Assembly: GCA_964017065.1 (NCBI GenBank) | Contig: OZ024790.1 | Location: forward strand, 5,566,737-5,630,736 | Length of the DNA stretch: 64,000 nucleotides | Origin: Haliclona indistincta | Taxonomy: Eukaryota > Porifera > Demospongiae > Haplosclerida > Chalinidae | Reading direction: 5' to 3' | In this document: positions 63,339-64,000 of the stretch, one piece after another | Layout: the number at the start of each line of letters is the position of its first letter | Position numbering within the stretch: the first letter of the stretch is position 1 | Made by a program: the position numbers and the translations under genes | Notes under the pieces: generated by a model | Told to the model about the DNA's origin: nothing | Seen by the model: only the letters and a program-made list of their open reading frames with translations | Databases searched by the model: none

Positions 63339-64000
63339 AGCTAACAAGGATTGAACAGCTTACTGAAAGCTTAGTCAATCAGCTGTTTTTGAAGAATCCA
63401 TTTGTTCATACAAGAGTACTCTTATAGCCACTCCTGCATGCAGACAATATCTTCCCGGTCTATTCTGTTGCCTAGCAAGCGCAGTAGAGCGATGATCCAG
63501 TTTGGTAATTGCTGTCCAGTTCTTCAAGGACTTACTGGCGACCCAGAAGACAAAATTACCTATAGCTGACTGCCTAGCAGCTTGTAGGTTAGATTTATAG
63601 CAGCACGGGTCCAGAGGAGCTGCTAGCAGGCTAATTATATAAGGTGCACACTATAGAGCTCATCACCTTCCGGTAGGCCATGCGCCTTATCTAAATAGTT
63701 GGCATTGTAAATCAGCTGCCCAGAGTCGTCTCAAATCTATCAAACATCATACTGCATAATTCTGTAGCGTGCTGCATGGTCACGTTATTTCCCAATAGTC
63801 CCCGTGAAGGGTATATTGGGATTTGGAGCACAATACCGTAATTCGAGAAATGTTAAAATTAATTTTCGTGTTAAATTTTCGTGTTAAAATATTTCGTGGG
63901 TCGACCTGCCCAACGAAAATATTTTTACATCGAAAATCTATCAATGTGTAAGTGAGCGTACACAGTTTCAGTGAGTTTCTAGACAACACTGCAAGACCTG
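63339..64000. other. No recognisable gene
   Basis: Contains a short repeated TTTTCGTGTTAAA motif (63858-63885). No coding or TIR signal supported. Confidence 0.4.

Overview
The window looks like animal nuclear DNA, most likely from a marine invertebrate such as a sponge or cnidarian. That assignment is an inference from content: spliced coding sequence with very short introns, a ROCO/COR-type gene remnant, and a transposon mixture typical of such genomes. There is no bacterial-style operon and I recognise no rRNA or tRNA gene. No intact host gene is evident. Almost everything I can identify is mobile or repetitive DNA, much of it nested.

Left part (1-19.1 kb). Two strand-switching arrays of a 40-bp GTGCAC minisatellite, a 182-bp satellite, about 1.1 kb of ACTCAC microsatellite and long A/T-rich tracts form a largely inverted landscape. 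A ROCO/COR-like gene remnant (1140-2512, minus) is split by a piggyBac-like MITE at a TTAA. A 3.7-kb TIR element (10255-13975) sits inside the 182-bp satellite. Nested in it is an apparently intact IS630/Tc1-mariner transposon with a DD34E transposase and, convergently, a second spliced gene of unknown function ending in a SHOCT-like motif. A restriction-like-endonuclease non-LTR retrotransposon (15.3-18.2 kb, minus) has only two visible lesions.

Middle part (19.8-46 kb). This holds decayed Ty3/Gypsy copies, a Crypton-like tyrosine recombinase, a second tyrosine-recombinase fragment, and a TIR element carrying a decayed 'DTDV...GCDTTS' gene. It also holds several families of non-autonomous elements with legible target duplications: MULE-like (9-10 bp), piggyBac-like (TTAA), mariner-like (TA) and others. 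Three head-to-tail copies of a Helitron-like element lie at 30.4-34.2 kb.

Right part (46-64 kb). A complete Ty3/Gypsy element (46772-52561, 5-bp duplication CCCCA, near-identical LTRs) is inserted in an older Gypsy copy of opposite strand, and its own 5' LTR carries a Helitron-like insertion. Its gag and pol overlap in the -1 frame at a GGGAAAC heptamer. Next come a PIF/Harbinger element with a spliced Myb-like gene and a convergent DDE transposase gene (56914-60288), and the 3' half of another Gypsy element whose LTR holds a hAT-like MITE.

The Helitron-like family ties the window together. At least eleven whole or partial copies share a 3' hairpin followed by CTAA (TTAA in one), always have T as the next base, and show no target duplication where the empty site can be read. 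Positions of element edges are read by eye and may be off by a few bases.
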